DNA of 64,000 nt from Anaeromyxobacter terrae (GTDB lineage: Bacteria > Myxococcota > Myxococcia > Myxococcales > Anaeromyxobacteraceae). The stretch covers positions 1-64,000 of the forward strand of contig NZ_JALCYY010000007.1 of the NCBI RefSeq assembly GCF_022690685.1. The letters are read 5' to 3'. Under the pieces are notes generated by a model. The model did not search any database and was not told where the DNA came from. It saw nothing but the letters and a program-made list of their open reading frames with translations. The translations under genes were made by a program, and so were the position numbers. Below, in pieces: positions 11,117 to 19,579 of this stretch. Numbering within the stretch: the first letter of the stretch is position 1; every line of letters begins with the position of its first letter.

Positions 11117-12544
11117 TTGCCCTCCGACGACGCCCTCGACGCGCTGCACCAGGACCTCCGGCCCTTCTGCGAGGCGGAGGCCGTGCTCGTCCGCGACGTC
11201 GTGTCGAGCTCGCCCTGGCTCTCGGAGCCGGACGAGGCCGCGCTCCGCTACGCGCTCAACCTCGCGCGCACCACGCTCGTCCGCGCGCCGGACGGCGGCG
11301 ACGTCGATCTGGGTGGGCTCCTCGCCCCCTTCCGCGAGGACGTCCGCGCGCTCGCGCTGCCCGCGTTGCTCGGCAAGGGCGGCATCGACCGCGGCGAGCT
11401 CGCCCGCGTCTTGCCCGGCCTGGCGCTCCACGCGCGCGCCTGGCGCGGCCGCGCCGCCGCCGCGTTCGCGGGCCGGCTGCCGCCCGAGGCCATCGACCGG
11501 GAGGTCTGCGAGAAGGCGCTCGTGCTCGTGGCGGGCGGCGGCGGCGGCGTCGCGTGGTCCTACCTCGGCGCCTTCGCGCTCCTCGAGCAGTACGGCCTCG
11601 TGCCGCGCCTCCTCGCCGGCACGAGCATGGGCGCGGTGCTCCTCCTCTTCCGCGCGCGACGCCTCCGCTGGCACCCGGGCGACGTCGACGAGGCGATGCG
11701 CTCGCTCTCGTTCCGCTCGATCTTCCGCTTCCTCCAGACCGGCTCGCGCTACGGCCTGCCCGCCGCGATGCGGCTCTACCTCCGCGCCGCCATCGGCGAG
11801 TTCCTGCGCGGCCCCGACGGCCACCCGCTCACCCTGGGCCAGCTCGCCGTCCCGCTCGTCGTCGCCGTCACCGGCATCCGCAACGGCGCCCTCCCGCGCG
11901 ACCCGAGCTACTACGAGCACCTCCTCGACCTGCACGGCCGCGAGGCCCGCCCCCACGTCGTGAAGCGGATGATGTCGGAGGCGTTCCAGGCGGTCGCCGA
12001 GCTCATCGTGCAGCGGGACCGCTTCGCCCGCGTCTACCTCGGCGGCGACGACGGGACCCGCGCGTTCGACGCCATCGACGCGGTCGGCTTCTCCTCCGCG
12101 CTGCCGGGCGTCATTCACTACGACGTGCTGCGCGACGACGAGCGCATGCACCGGCTCCTCGCCGAGCTCTTCGAGCGCCACGATCTGTTCCGGCTGGTGG
12201 ACGGCGGCCTCGTCGACAACCTCCCCGCGCGCGAGGCGTGGGTCAACGTGCAGCGCGGCGCCATCGGCGCGCGGAACGCGTTCGTGCTCGCGCTCGAGGG
12301 CTTCGGGCCCAAGATCACCCAGCCGCTCTGGTTCGGCCTCGAGCAGCTCGCCGCCCAGAACGTGGCGCGCAACCGCCCCTTCGTGCACCACCACCGCTCG
12401 TTCGCGCAGGTGCTCTCGCCGGTGGAGGTCGTGCCCTCCGAGCGCGCGCTCCAGCGGGCCATCCAGGCGGGCAAGGCCGAGCTCCACCCGGACATGCCGT
12501 TCATAGCGCGCATGTGCCGGCCCTTCCCGCCGCTCGCGGCCTGA
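11117..12544 (+). CDS. Patatin-like phospholipase (RssA/NTE-type esterase)
   Basis: This 475-residue protein has about 130 residues of helical N-terminal extension followed by a patatin domain. The domain shows a glycine-rich oxyanion loop (AGGGGGVAWS), the nucleophile elbow GTSMG near residue 167 and the second dyad residue in VDGGLVDN near 361. Patatins hydrolyse acyl esters of phospholipids with a Ser-Asp dyad. No signal peptide is evident, so it is probably cytosolic or membrane-associated. The TTG start is chosen because a -10-like hexamer precedes it and no ATG or GTG is better placed. Substrate is unknown. Confidence 0.85.
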   Translation: MPSDDALDALHQDLRPFCEAEAVLVRDVVSSSPWLSEPDEAALRYALNLARTTLVRAPDGGDVDLGGLLAPFREDVRALALPALLGKGGIDRGELARVLPGLALHARAWRGRAAAAFAGRLPPEAIDREVCEKALVLVAGGGGGVAWSYLGAFALLEQYGLVPRLLAGTSMGAVLLLFRARRLRWHPGDVDEAMRSLSFRSIFRFLQTGSRYGLPAAMRLYLRAAIGEFLRGPDGHPLTLGQLAVPLVVAVTGIRNGALPRDPSYYEHLLDLHGREARPHVVKRMMSEAFQAVAELIVQRDRFARVYLGGDDGTRAFDAIDAVGFSSALPGVIHYDVLRDDERMHRLLAELFERHDLFRLVDGGLVDNLPAREAWVNVQRGAIGARNAFVLALEGFGPKITQPLWFGLEQLAAQNVARNRPFVHHHRSFAQVLSPVEVVPSERALQRAIQAGKAELHPDMPFIARMCRPFPPLAA

Positions 12545-12577
12545 CGGCGGCGTCCGCCTCGGGGCCCGCCCCGGCCC

Positions 12578-12606
12578 TTGAAACGCCCCACGCCGTCGGG
12601 CATGTT
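12578..12606 (+). promoter_or_regulatory. Possible promoter of ilvE
   Basis: TTGAAA (12578-12583) is followed after 17 bp by CATGTT (12601-12606). The -35 is good and the -10 weak. It sits about 35 bp upstream of the ilvE ATG. Confidence 0.35.
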
Positions 12607-12641
12607 CGACCCTCCACCATCGCTAAAGCGGGAAGGCCGGC

Positions 12642-13556
12642 ATGATCAAGGCGGACAAGATCTGGCTCGACGGGAAGCTCGTCGCCTTCGAGGACGCGAA
12701 GGTCCACGCCCTCACCCACGCCCTGCACTACGGCATGGGCGTCTTCGAGGGCATCCGCGCGTACCGCGGAGCCGACGGCCGCCCGGCCGTGTTCCGGCTG
12801 CGCGAGCACGTACAGCGCCTCTTCGACTCCGCGCACATCGTGCTGATGGAGATCCCATACTCGGTCGAGCAGCTCGAGCAGGCCTGCGTCGAGACGCTCA
12901 AGGCGAACAAGCTCGACGCCGGCTACCTCCGCCCGCTCGCCTTCTTCGGAGCGGGGGCCCTGGGCGTCGGCGCGGTGAACCCGGTCCAGGTCATGGTCGC
13001 CGCCTGGCCGTGGGGCGCCTACCTCTCGGAGGAGGGCATGAAGCGCGGCATCCGCGCGAAGGTCTCCTCGTTCACGCGCATGCACGTGAACGTGAACATG
13101 GTCCGCGCCAAGATCTCGGGCCAGTACGTGAACTCGTTCCTCGCCACCCGCGAGGCGGCCCTGAGCGGCTTCGACGAGGCGATCCTCCTCGACACCGAGG
13201 GCTACGTGGCCGAGGGCGCGGGCGAGAACATCTTCATCGTGAAGAACGGCGTGCTCCAGACGCCGCCGCTCTCGTCGCCGGTCCTCGCCGGCATCACCCG
13301 CGACACGGTCCTCCGCATCGCGCGCGACCTCGGGATCCCGGTGCGCGAGGAGAAGTTCACGCGCGACACGATGTACCTCGCCGACGAGCTCTTCATGACC
13401 GGCACGGCCGCCGAGGTAACCCCGGTGCGCGAGGTGGACGGCCGCCGCATCGGCAAGGGCGAGCCCGGGCCGGTGGTGAAGAAGGTCCAGGAGACCTTCT
13501 TCCGCGCCGTGCGCGGCGAGGAGCAGCGCTACCGGGAGTGGCTCACGGCGTACTGA
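12642..13556 (+). CDS. ilvE: Branched-chain amino acid aminotransferase
   Basis: This 304-residue fold-type IV PLP enzyme matches IlvE in length (E. coli 309). Visible landmarks are the N-terminal [15 protein letters not shown] segment, the PLP lysine in VRAKISGQY (about residue 156), [13 protein letters not shown] near the cofactor phosphate, and [10 protein letters not shown] near the C-terminus. It transfers amino groups between glutamate and the branched 2-oxo acids in the last step of Leu/Ile/Val synthesis and the first of their breakdown. It appears monocistronic, followed by a terminator hairpin. Confidence 0.95.
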   Translation: MIKADKIWLDGKLVAFEDAKVHALTHALHYGMGVFEGIRAYRGADGRPAVFRLREHVQRLFDSAHIVLMEIPYSVEQLEQACVETLKANKLDAGYLRPLAFFGAGALGVGAVNPVQVMVAAWPWGAYLSEEGMKRGIRAKVSSFTRMHVNVNMVRAKISGQYVNSFLATREAALSGFDEAILLDTEGYVAEGAGENIFIVKNGVLQTPPLSSPVLAGITRDTVLRIARDLGIPVREEKFTRDTMYLADELFMTGTAAEVTPVREVDGRRIGKGEPGPVVKKVQETFFRAVRGEEQRYREWLTAY

Positions 13557-13597
13557 GCCTCCGCCTGACGGGCCGTCCAGGGACGGCCCCCCTCTCC

Positions 13598-13636
13598 GAC
13601 GCCGCCGCGCGCTCCCGCCGGCGGCGTCTCCTTTTG
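13598..13636 (+). terminator. Rho-independent-type terminator after ilvE
   Basis: GACGCCGCCG pairs with CGGCGGCGTC, followed by TCCTTTTG. It lies 41 bp past the ilvE stop. Confidence 0.7.
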
Positions 13637-13977
13637 GGGGTGCCTCGCGCCCGCGGCCGAGGCGGGGATCTGCCCCCAACAGGGCCCCGGCTCGAGCGCC
13701 CCGTCTCTCCAGCACAAGTCATCGGAATGGCGGCGATTTCTGAAGCTCGCCCCGACGAGGTACGGGCGACCGTACGAGCGCGCGGAACAAAACCGCCCGA
13801 AGGCCCGTTCCAACCGCCAGAGTCGATGTTGGGTTGACGATGGGCGAAGCCTTCGGCTAGATTGCGCGCGGCTTCCGGCCAGGATGACCTGAAAATCACC
13901 CCACAGTACAAGCACTTGAGGCTGGTCACCGGGCAACGTTCCCGGGGAGACCGCCGGGGCTCGAGGAGCACGACAAA
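13637..13977 (+). other. Intergenic region upstream of the Fic gene
   Basis: This 341-bp stretch holds no convincing gene. It is less GC-rich than its surroundings. The only clear signal is the promoter-like pair at 13834-13863. Confidence 0.5.
13834..13863 (+). promoter_or_regulatory. Putative sigma-70-type promoter of the Fic gene
   Basis: TTGACG (13834-13839) and TAGATT (13858-13863) are separated by 18 bp. The expected start near 13870 gives a leader of roughly 108 nt before the ATG at 13978. Confidence 0.55.
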
Positions 13978-14736
13978 ATGCGGACCCGATACGTCGACAT
14001 CGACGATCGCATGGAGGACCTCGCCGACCGGATGCAGAGCGCACCCGAGCTCGGCGCGGACTTCCTCCAGAAGTACGAGCTTTCGTGGCTGTACCACGAG
14101 AACGCGCTCGAGGGCGTCGTCTACACGCCCCAGGAGCTCGCGGCGGCGCTCGCGAACCAGCCGCTCGCGGACGCCACGTTCGTCACCGCCCTCTCGGCGC
14201 TGCGGAACCACAAGACCGCGCTCGATCTCGTCCGCGAGGAGGCGAAGGCCAAGCGGCCGAAGCTCACCCTCGCGCTCGTGAAGCGGCTCTACGAGACGCT
14301 CTGCGGCGGACCCGAGAAGACGCCGCCCGACTTCCGGAGGGACATGCCCCTTCACCGGGCGTACTTCCACGAGATCGCCCAGCCCGCCAAGATCCCCGCC
14401 GCCCTGGAGAAGGTCCTCGAGGCGACCGAGGCGTCGGAGTTCCGTCACCTCCACCCGATCCAGCAGATCGCCCGGCTGCAGCACGGCTTCATGCAGGTGT
14501 TCCCGTACACCGACCAGTCCGGCCGCATCGCCCGGCTGCTCGCGAACCTCCTGCTCGTGCACGCCGGCTACCCGCTCCTCCTCATCGTCCACTCCACCGA
14601 TCGGCAGCGGTACTACGACTCGCTCCGCTTCGCGGAGGCGGTGCTCCGCGACCTCACCGTGGAGGCGCTCGACAACGCGCTCGAGCAGGCCGAGAAGTAC
14701 TTCGCCGCGAACGTCCGGGCGAAGGCCGCCCGCTAG
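13978..14736 (+). CDS. Fic-domain protein with degenerate catalytic motif
   Basis: This 252-residue protein has a Fic-like fold. An early HENALEGVVY segment resembles the inhibitory (S/T)xxxE(G/N) helix. The core motif FPYTDQSGRIARLLAN (about residues 173-188) follows. Canonical Fic motifs read HPFx(D/E)GNGRxxR. Here the first His is Phe and GN is QS, while Asp, Gly and both Arg remain. The downstream YPLLLIVHSTDRQRYY also fits Fic proteins. Fic enzymes usually transfer AMP from ATP to target hydroxyls using that His, so AMPylation is doubtful here. Its function could be altered chemistry or binding only. It has its own promoter and terminator. Confidence 0.8.
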   Translation: MRTRYVDIDDRMEDLADRMQSAPELGADFLQKYELSWLYHENALEGVVYTPQELAAALANQPLADATFVTALSALRNHKTALDLVREEAKAKRPKLTLALVKRLYETLCGGPEKTPPDFRRDMPLHRAYFHEIAQPAKIPAALEKVLEATEASEFRHLHPIQQIARLQHGFMQVFPYTDQSGRIARLLANLLLVHAGYPLLLIVHSTDRQRYYDSLRFAEAVLRDLTVEALDNALEQAEKYFAANVRAKAAR

Positions 14737-14745
14737 TGATGTTCT

Positions 14746-14776
14746 GGGGGGGGGGGGGGGGGCCCGCCCCCCCCCC
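14746..14776. repeat. G17/C10 homopolymer inverted repeat
   Basis: A run of 17 G (14746-14762) is followed by CCCG and 10 C (14767-14776), nine bases after the Fic stop. It could fold into a very stable hairpin or a G-quadruplex. Run length may be unreliable, as such tracts are prone to sequencing error. Confidence 0.85.
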
Positions 14777-15074
14777 GCGCGCCGGGCCCAGGCCGCCCCC
14801 GCGAGCGGCTTCGCCGATTCCGCGTTGCCGCCCCGGCGGCTCGCTTCGCTCGCGTTTAGCACCTCGGACATCGCTCGAGCAGCGCTGCGCCCGGTCGGGG
14901 AATCCCCCGACCGGGTGTCTTATTTCACGATCCGGAGGGGCTCGGAGGAGACCGGCGCGGCGACCATGCCCTCGGGCATGGCCCCGGAGTGCTGGCAAGG
15001 GTGCGCGTCTCTTGGGCTTTTCGTCCCGGCTGGGACGATCGGGGCGAGCATGGCGATGCCACGCCCGCCTATTG
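14777..15074 (+). other. Intergenic region upstream of endonuclease IV
   Basis: This 298-bp stretch contains a strong terminator at 14889-14924 and then promoter DNA for the next gene. No gene is supported in it. Confidence 0.5.
14889..14924 (+). terminator. Strong rho-independent terminator
   Basis: CCCGGTCGGGG pairs with CCCCGACCGGG across a short AATC loop and is followed by TGTCTTATTT. It probably ends Fic transcription. Confidence 0.8.
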
Positions 15075-15080
15075 TATAGA
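15075..15080 (+). promoter_or_regulatory. -10-like TATAGA before endonuclease IV
   Basis: TATAGA ends 10 nt before the ATG at 15091, with no recognisable -35 or Shine-Dalgarno. It belongs to the set of promoters placed too close for a normal leader. Confidence 0.4.
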
Positions 15081-15090
15081 TGCGCGCCCC

Positions 15091-15921
15091 ATGTTCCTCG
15101 GAGCCCACGAAGGCATCGCAGGCGGAGTGTCGACCGCCTTCTCCCGCGCCGAAGCGGACGGGGCCGATTGCCTGCAGATCTTCACGCGCAACGCGCGCGG
15201 CTGGGCGGCGAAGCCGCTCGAGGACGACGAGGTCGCGCGCTTCAAGGGCGAGGCCAGGCGAACGAAGCTGCCCACCGCCGCCCACTCCTCCTACCTCCTC
15301 AACTGCGCCGCGCAGGACGTCGAGATCCGCAAGAAGAGCTGGGAGGGGCTGGCCGACGAGCTCGGCCGCTGCGACCGGCTCGGGATCCCTTCGCTCATCT
15401 TTCACCCCGGCAGCCACGACGACGAGGCCGCGGGGGTCCGGCTCGTGGCGGAGGCCATCGAGCGCGCGCTGGACGCGGTCCCGGGGAGGTCGCGGCTGCT
15501 CGTCGAGACCACCGCCGGCCAGGGGACCAGCCTCGGCTGGCGCTTCGAGCAGCTCGCCGCCATCCGCGCGGCGGTCCCGGCCGCGCCGCGCAGGCGCGTC
15601 GGCGTGTGCGTCGACACCTGCCACCTCTTCGCGGCCGGCTACGACTTCGGCACCGAGGCGGGCTACGCGCGGACCTTCGAGGAGCTCGACCGGGTCGTCG
15701 GCCTCGCGCACGTGCGCGCGTTCCACCTGAACGACTCGAAGAAGCCGCTCGGGTGCCGGGTCGATCGGCACGAGCACATCGGAGAGGGGGCGATGGGGCT
15801 CGCCCCGTTCCGCCTCCTCGTGAACGACGCCCGGTTCGCGGACCTGCCCGGGTTCGTGGAGACCGAGTCGCGCTGGAAGGAGAACATCGAGGTGCTCCGC
15901 GGCCTCGTTCGTCGCCGATGA
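15091..15921 (+). CDS. nfo: AP endonuclease family 2 (endonuclease IV)
   Basis: From ATG 15091 (MFLGAHEGIAGGV) the protein is 276 residues, near the 285 of E. coli Nfo. It is a TIM barrel with trinuclear zinc ligands: FHPGSH, the Glu in VETTAGQG, CVDTCHLFAAGYDF, HLNDSK and DRHEHIGEG, with a final ETE. It cleaves DNA 5' to abasic sites in base-excision repair and trims blocked 3' ends. The frame is open further upstream, but the conserved start and the adjacent -10 support 15091. The stop overlaps a possible ATG for the following DHH gene. Confidence 0.93.
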   Translation: MFLGAHEGIAGGVSTAFSRAEADGADCLQIFTRNARGWAAKPLEDDEVARFKGEARRTKLPTAAHSSYLLNCAAQDVEIRKKSWEGLADELGRCDRLGIPSLIFHPGSHDDEAAGVRLVAEAIERALDAVPGRSRLLVETTAGQGTSLGWRFEQLAAIRAAVPAAPRRRVGVCVDTCHLFAAGYDFGTEAGYARTFEELDRVVGLAHVRAFHLNDSKKPLGCRVDRHEHIGEGAMGLAPFRLLVNDARFADLPGFVETESRWKENIEVLRGLVRRR

Positions 15922-15998
15922 AGTCCCCCCATCCCATGCGCCACCAGAATGAAGAGCCGACTCGATCACGTGCGCGGCCGCCCGTGCAATCCGCCCGG

Positions 15999-17045
15999 AT
16001 GACGCTCTACCCGCGCCATATCGCGAGCACGAAGGCGAAGCTCGACCGTCTCATCGAGTACGCCCGCTCCCACAAGCGCGCGCTGATCCTCACGCACGAC
16101 AACCCGGACCCGGACTCCATCGCGGCCGGCGTCGCGCTCGCCCACCTCCTCGACAAGCTCGCCGGGGTCGAGGCGATCGTCGCCTACGGCGGCATCGTCG
16201 GCCGCGCCGAGAACCGCGCCCTCGTCCGCGTGTTGAAGCTCCCGGTCGTGCCGGTGTCGCGCGTCGTCTTCGACGAGTACGACCTCATCTGCATGGTCGA
16301 TACCCAGCCGGAGCAGGGGAACCACTCGCTGCCGGCCCGCCACTTCCCCGACGTGGTGATCGACCACCACCCGGAGCGGCCCGACTCGCACCTCGCTCCC
16401 ATCGCCGACGTGGGCGGCCCGCTCGGCGCGACCTCCACGGTGCTCGCCGAGTACTTCCGCGCGAGCGGGCTCGAGATGCCCGCCCAGGTCGCGACCGCGC
16501 TCTTCTACGGCATCAAGGCGGACACGCGCGACCTGGGCCGTCAGACCACGCAGATCGACGTGGACGCGTACCTGTGGCTGTTCCCGATGGTGGACAAGGA
16601 AGCCCTCGGCGACATCGAGCACCCGCGGTTGCCCGACGACTACTTCCGCCTCTACCACGTGGCGATCGAGAAGGCGCACGTCTACGAGGACGAGGTCGTG
16701 ATCTGCGACCTCGGCGAGATCTACACGCCGGACATGGTCGCGGAGGTCGCCGAGCGGTTCATGTACCTCGAGGGCATGCGCTGGTCGCTCGCCTTCGCGG
16801 AGTACGAGGACCAGCTCTACTTCTCGGTCCGGACGGGCGACCGTCGCATGAACGCGGGCCGGCTCATCCGCGAGGTCATCGAGGCGATGGGCGGCTCCGC
16901 CGGCGGTCACGGGACGATGGCCGGCGCCCGGTTGCCGATGAAGGGGCTCTCCGGCGCGGCGAAGAAGCGGCTGCGGGAGGAGGTCGTCCGGAGCTTCCTC
17001 GACGCGTTCGGGGTGAGCGCCCGGAAGGTCCGCAGCCTCGTGTGA
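15999..17045 (+). CDS. DHH-family phosphoesterase (RecJ/NrnA-like)
   Basis: The protein is 348 residues from ATG 15999. Motif I is THDNPDPDSI, motif II MVDTQPEQ and motif III VVIDHHPER (the DHH signature). A C-terminal DHHA1 domain ends in the glycine-rich GGSAGGHGTMAG substrate loop. Such proteins hydrolyse short oligoribonucleotides, pAp or cyclic dinucleotides with Mn2+; which one cannot be decided. An in-frame ATG at 15918 overlaps the nfo stop (ATGA) and would add 27 low-complexity residues, so translational coupling to nfo is possible. Confidence 0.88.
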   Translation: MTLYPRHIASTKAKLDRLIEYARSHKRALILTHDNPDPDSIAAGVALAHLLDKLAGVEAIVAYGGIVGRAENRALVRVLKLPVVPVSRVVFDEYDLICMVDTQPEQGNHSLPARHFPDVVIDHHPERPDSHLAPIADVGGPLGATSTVLAEYFRASGLEMPAQVATALFYGIKADTRDLGRQTTQIDVDAYLWLFPMVDKEALGDIEHPRLPDDYFRLYHVAIEKAHVYEDEVVICDLGEIYTPDMVAEVAERFMYLEGMRWSLAFAEYEDQLYFSVRTGDRRMNAGRLIREVIEAMGGSAGGHGTMAGARLPMKGLSGAAKKRLREEVVRSFLDAFGVSARKVRSLV

Positions 17046-17099
17046 TCCGCGGTGGCGCCCCGGCGGGCTCGCTTCGCTCCGCCCGGTCGTGAATCACGC

Positions 17100-18242
17100 A
17101 TGATCTACCTCGATCACAACGCCATCACGCCCATGCGCCCCGAGGCGATCGCCGCGGTGCACGCGGCGCTCGAGGTGTTCGGGAACCCGAGCTCGGTCCA
17201 CGCCGCGGGCCGCGCCGCCCGCGACGTCCTCGACCGCGCCCGCGGCCAGGTGGCGGCCGCGCTCGGGGCCGCGCCCGCCGACCTCGTCTTCACGAGCGGC
17301 GCGACCGAGTCCGCCGCCCTCGCGATCCGCGGCGTGCTCGGCACCGCGCCCGCCGGCCGTCGCCGGCTCGTCGTCACCGCGGTCGAGCACCCCTGCGTGC
17401 TCTCGCTCGCCCGTGCGCTCGAGCGGAGCGGGACGCCGCTCACGGTCGTGCCGGTGGATCGCCGCGGCCTCGTCGATCCCGAACGGTTCCGCGCCGCGCT
17501 CGGGCCGGACGTGGCCCTCGCCTGCGCGATGCGCGCGAACAACGAGACCGGCGTCCTCCTGCCCGTCCCGGAGCTCGCCCACGCGGCGCGCGACGCGGGG
17601 GCCCTCTTCTTCTGCGACGCGGTCCAGGCGATCGGAAAGATCCCGCTCGACGTGCGGACGCTCGGCGCGGATCTCGTGGCGCTCACCGGCCAGAAGTTCG
17701 GCGGGCCCCGCGGAGCCGGCGCGCTGTGGGTGACCCCCGGCCTGCCGCTCGCGCCGCTCGGCGGCGGGGAGCAGGAGCGCGGCCGCCGGCCGGGCACGGA
17801 GAACCTGCCCGGCATCGCCGGGCTCGGAGCGGCCATCGAGGCGGCCTGTGCGCGGCGCGAGGAGGAGGCCGCACGGGTGGCGGCGCTCCGTGACCGCCTC
17901 GAGGCGGGGCTCCTCGCGGCGGTGCAGGGCGCGCGCGTGAACGGCGCGGACGCGCCGCGCCTGCCGGGCACGGCCTCGCTGACGTTCGAGGGCTGCGACG
18001 CCGAGGCGCTCCTCATGGCGATGGACGTGGACGGCCTCTGCGCGAGCGCGGGGTCGGCCTGCCACTCCGGGTCGACGAAGCCGTCGGGCGTGCTCCTCGC
18101 GCTCGGGCTCTCCGAGGCGGAGGCGCGGAGCACGATCCGCTTCTCGCTCGGCTGGACCACGAGCGCCGCGGACGTCGACGCCGCGCTGCGGATGGTCCCG
18201 CCGCTCGTGGCCCGCATCCGCGCCGCGATCCCGGCGGCCTGA
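17100..18242 (+). CDS. Cysteine desulfurase (NifS/IscS family)
   Basis: This 380-residue fold-type I PLP enzyme has MIYLDHNAITP at the N-terminus, GNPSSVHAAGR, the PLP lysine in LTGQKFGGPRG (about 198) and the persulfide cysteine in SAGSACHSG (about 321). It removes sulfur from cysteine for Fe-S clusters, thiamine or tRNA thiolation. There is no IscU, IscR or ThiI neighbour, so the acceptor is unknown. Two iron-sulfur ferredoxins lie 5.5 kb downstream. Its stop is only 17 bp from the convergent kinase gene. Confidence 0.92.
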   Translation: MIYLDHNAITPMRPEAIAAVHAALEVFGNPSSVHAAGRAARDVLDRARGQVAAALGAAPADLVFTSGATESAALAIRGVLGTAPAGRRRLVVTAVEHPCVLSLARALERSGTPLTVVPVDRRGLVDPERFRAALGPDVALACAMRANNETGVLLPVPELAHAARDAGALFFCDAVQAIGKIPLDVRTLGADLVALTGQKFGGPRGAGALWVTPGLPLAPLGGGEQERGRRPGTENLPGIAGLGAAIEAACARREEEAARVAALRDRLEAGLLAAVQGARVNGADAPRLPGTASLTFEGCDAEALLMAMDVDGLCASAGSACHSGSTKPSGVLLALGLSEAEARSTIRFSLGWTTSAADVDAALRMVPPLVARIRAAIPAA

Positions 18243-18259
18243 CGCGCCGGGGCGCGGCG

Positions 18260-19180
18260 TCACGCCCCGAACAGCCCCCGCACCACCGCCGCGATGGCGA
18301 GCTCGGTCCCCACCGCGCGGTCGTAGCGGAGGGCGAGCTCGGCGGCGACCTCGGCCGCGCTCTGCCAGCGCTCGTCCGGATCGGGCGCGAGGCAGCGCAG
18401 GACGAGCGCGTCGAGCTCGAACGGCAGCTCCGGCCGCACCTCCGACGGAGCGCGCAGGCGGCCCGCGAGGATCCGCTGGCCGACCTCGTTCACGTCCTGC
18501 CCCGGGAACGCGGGCGCGTTCGTGAGCAGCTCGAAGAGCACCGCGCCGAGGGCGAACACGTCGGTGCGCGGCGCGGGCGGCTCGCCGCGGATGAGCTCCG
18601 GGGCGAGGTAGTGCACCTTGCCGACCGCCCCCGGAGCGCGTCCGACCGCTCCCGCTGCGCGCGCGACGCCGAAGTCGCCGAGCTTCACCGCGCCGAGGCG
18701 AGAGACGAACACGTTGGAGGGGGAGACGTCGCAGTGGACGACCCGGAGCGGCGCGCCGTCCTCGTCCCGCCCCTCGTGCGCGTGGGCGAGCGCGCCCGCC
18801 ACGACGTGGCCCACGTAGCAGCCGAAGTCGACGGGGAGGAGGATCCCCCGCGCCGCGCAGCGCGCGAGCACGTCGCGCAGGTTCCGCCCGTCCACGTACT
18901 CCATCGCGATGAAAGGCGCGCCGCCGGCGACGCCGGTCTCGAGCACCTCCACGATGGCCGGGTGTCGGAGCCGGCGCGTGACCGCCGCCTCCTCGGCGAG
19001 GAGCGCGACGTGCTCGGGGTCACGCGCCAGCTCGGGGAGGAGGCGCTTCAGCGCCACGGTGCGTCCGGCGTGCGGGCCGCGCCGGGCGACGGCGCGGTAC
19101 ACCTCGGCCATGCCGCCACGTCCGACGAGCGCCTCCACCGCGTAGTCGGCGAGCTCCGGCAGGACGCTCACGCGCGCCAC
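18260..19180 (-). CDS. Ser/Thr protein kinase with HCD catalytic loop
   Basis: This 306-residue Hanks-type kinase consists almost entirely of the catalytic domain. It has a glycine loop (GRGGMAEVYRA), VALKRL with the ATP lysine, a catalytic loop HCDVSPSNV, DFGVARA and an activation-segment end YLAPELIRGE. The usual Arg before the catalytic Asp (HRD) is Cys, making it a non-RD kinase that may not depend on activation-loop phosphorylation. No membrane segment or sensor domain is seen. The start is a GTG at 19180. Targets are unknown; myxobacteria encode many such kinases. Confidence 0.9.
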   Translation of the reverse strand: MARVSVLPELADYAVEALVGRGGMAEVYRAVARRGPHAGRTVALKRLLPELARDPEHVALLAEEAAVTRRLRHPAIVEVLETGVAGGAPFIAMEYVDGRNLRDVLARCAARGILLPVDFGCYVGHVVAGALAHAHEGRDEDGAPLRVVHCDVSPSNVFVSRLGAVKLGDFGVARAAGAVGRAPGAVGKVHYLAPELIRGEPPAPRTDVFALGAVLFELLTNAPAFPGQDVNEVGQRILAGRLRAPSEVRPELPFELDALVLRCLAPDPDERWQSAAEVAAELALRYDRAVGTELAIAAVVRGLFGA

Positions 19181-19277
19181 CCGGCGGCGCGAGGCGCCGC
19201 GCCGGTGTAGGTGCAGCCGAGCGTACGAAGGGGTGCCCGCACGGGGTGATTCTACCCGTGGAGGCTGACGTCACCGC

Positions 19278-19306
19278 TTGACACTCCTCGCTCGGCCGCC
19301 TACGAT
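19278..19306 (+). promoter_or_regulatory. Strong sigma-70-type promoter of the 6S RNA gene
   Basis: TTGACA (19278-19283) is spaced exactly 17 bp from TACGAT (19301-19306). The predicted start near 19313 lies about 50 nt before the mature 6S 5' end, suggesting a precursor that is trimmed. Confidence 0.75.
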
Positions 19307-19361
19307 CTGATTCGTAAAAACACTGCGCGTTCCGCGATGTTAGCTCTTTTTCTTGATCTAG

Positions 19362-19563
19362 ATCTGCCCCTGCCGAGCTCGTGCTTGGGCCCCGCGTCGT
19401 TTGGGCCGACTTTGTGCCAAAGCGGAGCGCCCGCCCTCGTCCATGAGCAAGCTCCCAGCAGCGAGGGAGAAGCCTACGGACGCTGGTGCACCGGGTGCCC
19501 CACCTGTAGAAATACAGGTCCAAGCAACCGGGCCACACGGCTCTACGCGGGGGCTCTTTTTTT
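19362..19563 (+). ncRNA. ssrS: 6S RNA
   Basis: About 200 nt folds as the 6S RNA long hairpin. The closing stem pairs GCCCC, GCCGAGC and GCTTGG on the 5' side with CCAAGC, GGCTC and GGGGGC on the 3' side. The upper arm carries the conserved block GAGCAAGCTCCCAGC followed by GAGAAGCCTACGGA, matching E. coli GAGCATGCTCGG...GAGAAGCCT, opposite GCGGAGCGCC. A small hairpin CACCTGTAGAAATACAGGT lies on the 3' side. A T7 run ends it. Position just upstream of 5-formyl-THF cyclo-ligase is the classic ssrS-ygfA arrangement. 6S RNA binds the housekeeping RNA polymerase by mimicking an open promoter. End positions are estimates. Confidence 0.88.
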
Positions 19564-19579
19564 GCCCGCGGAGGCAGCG

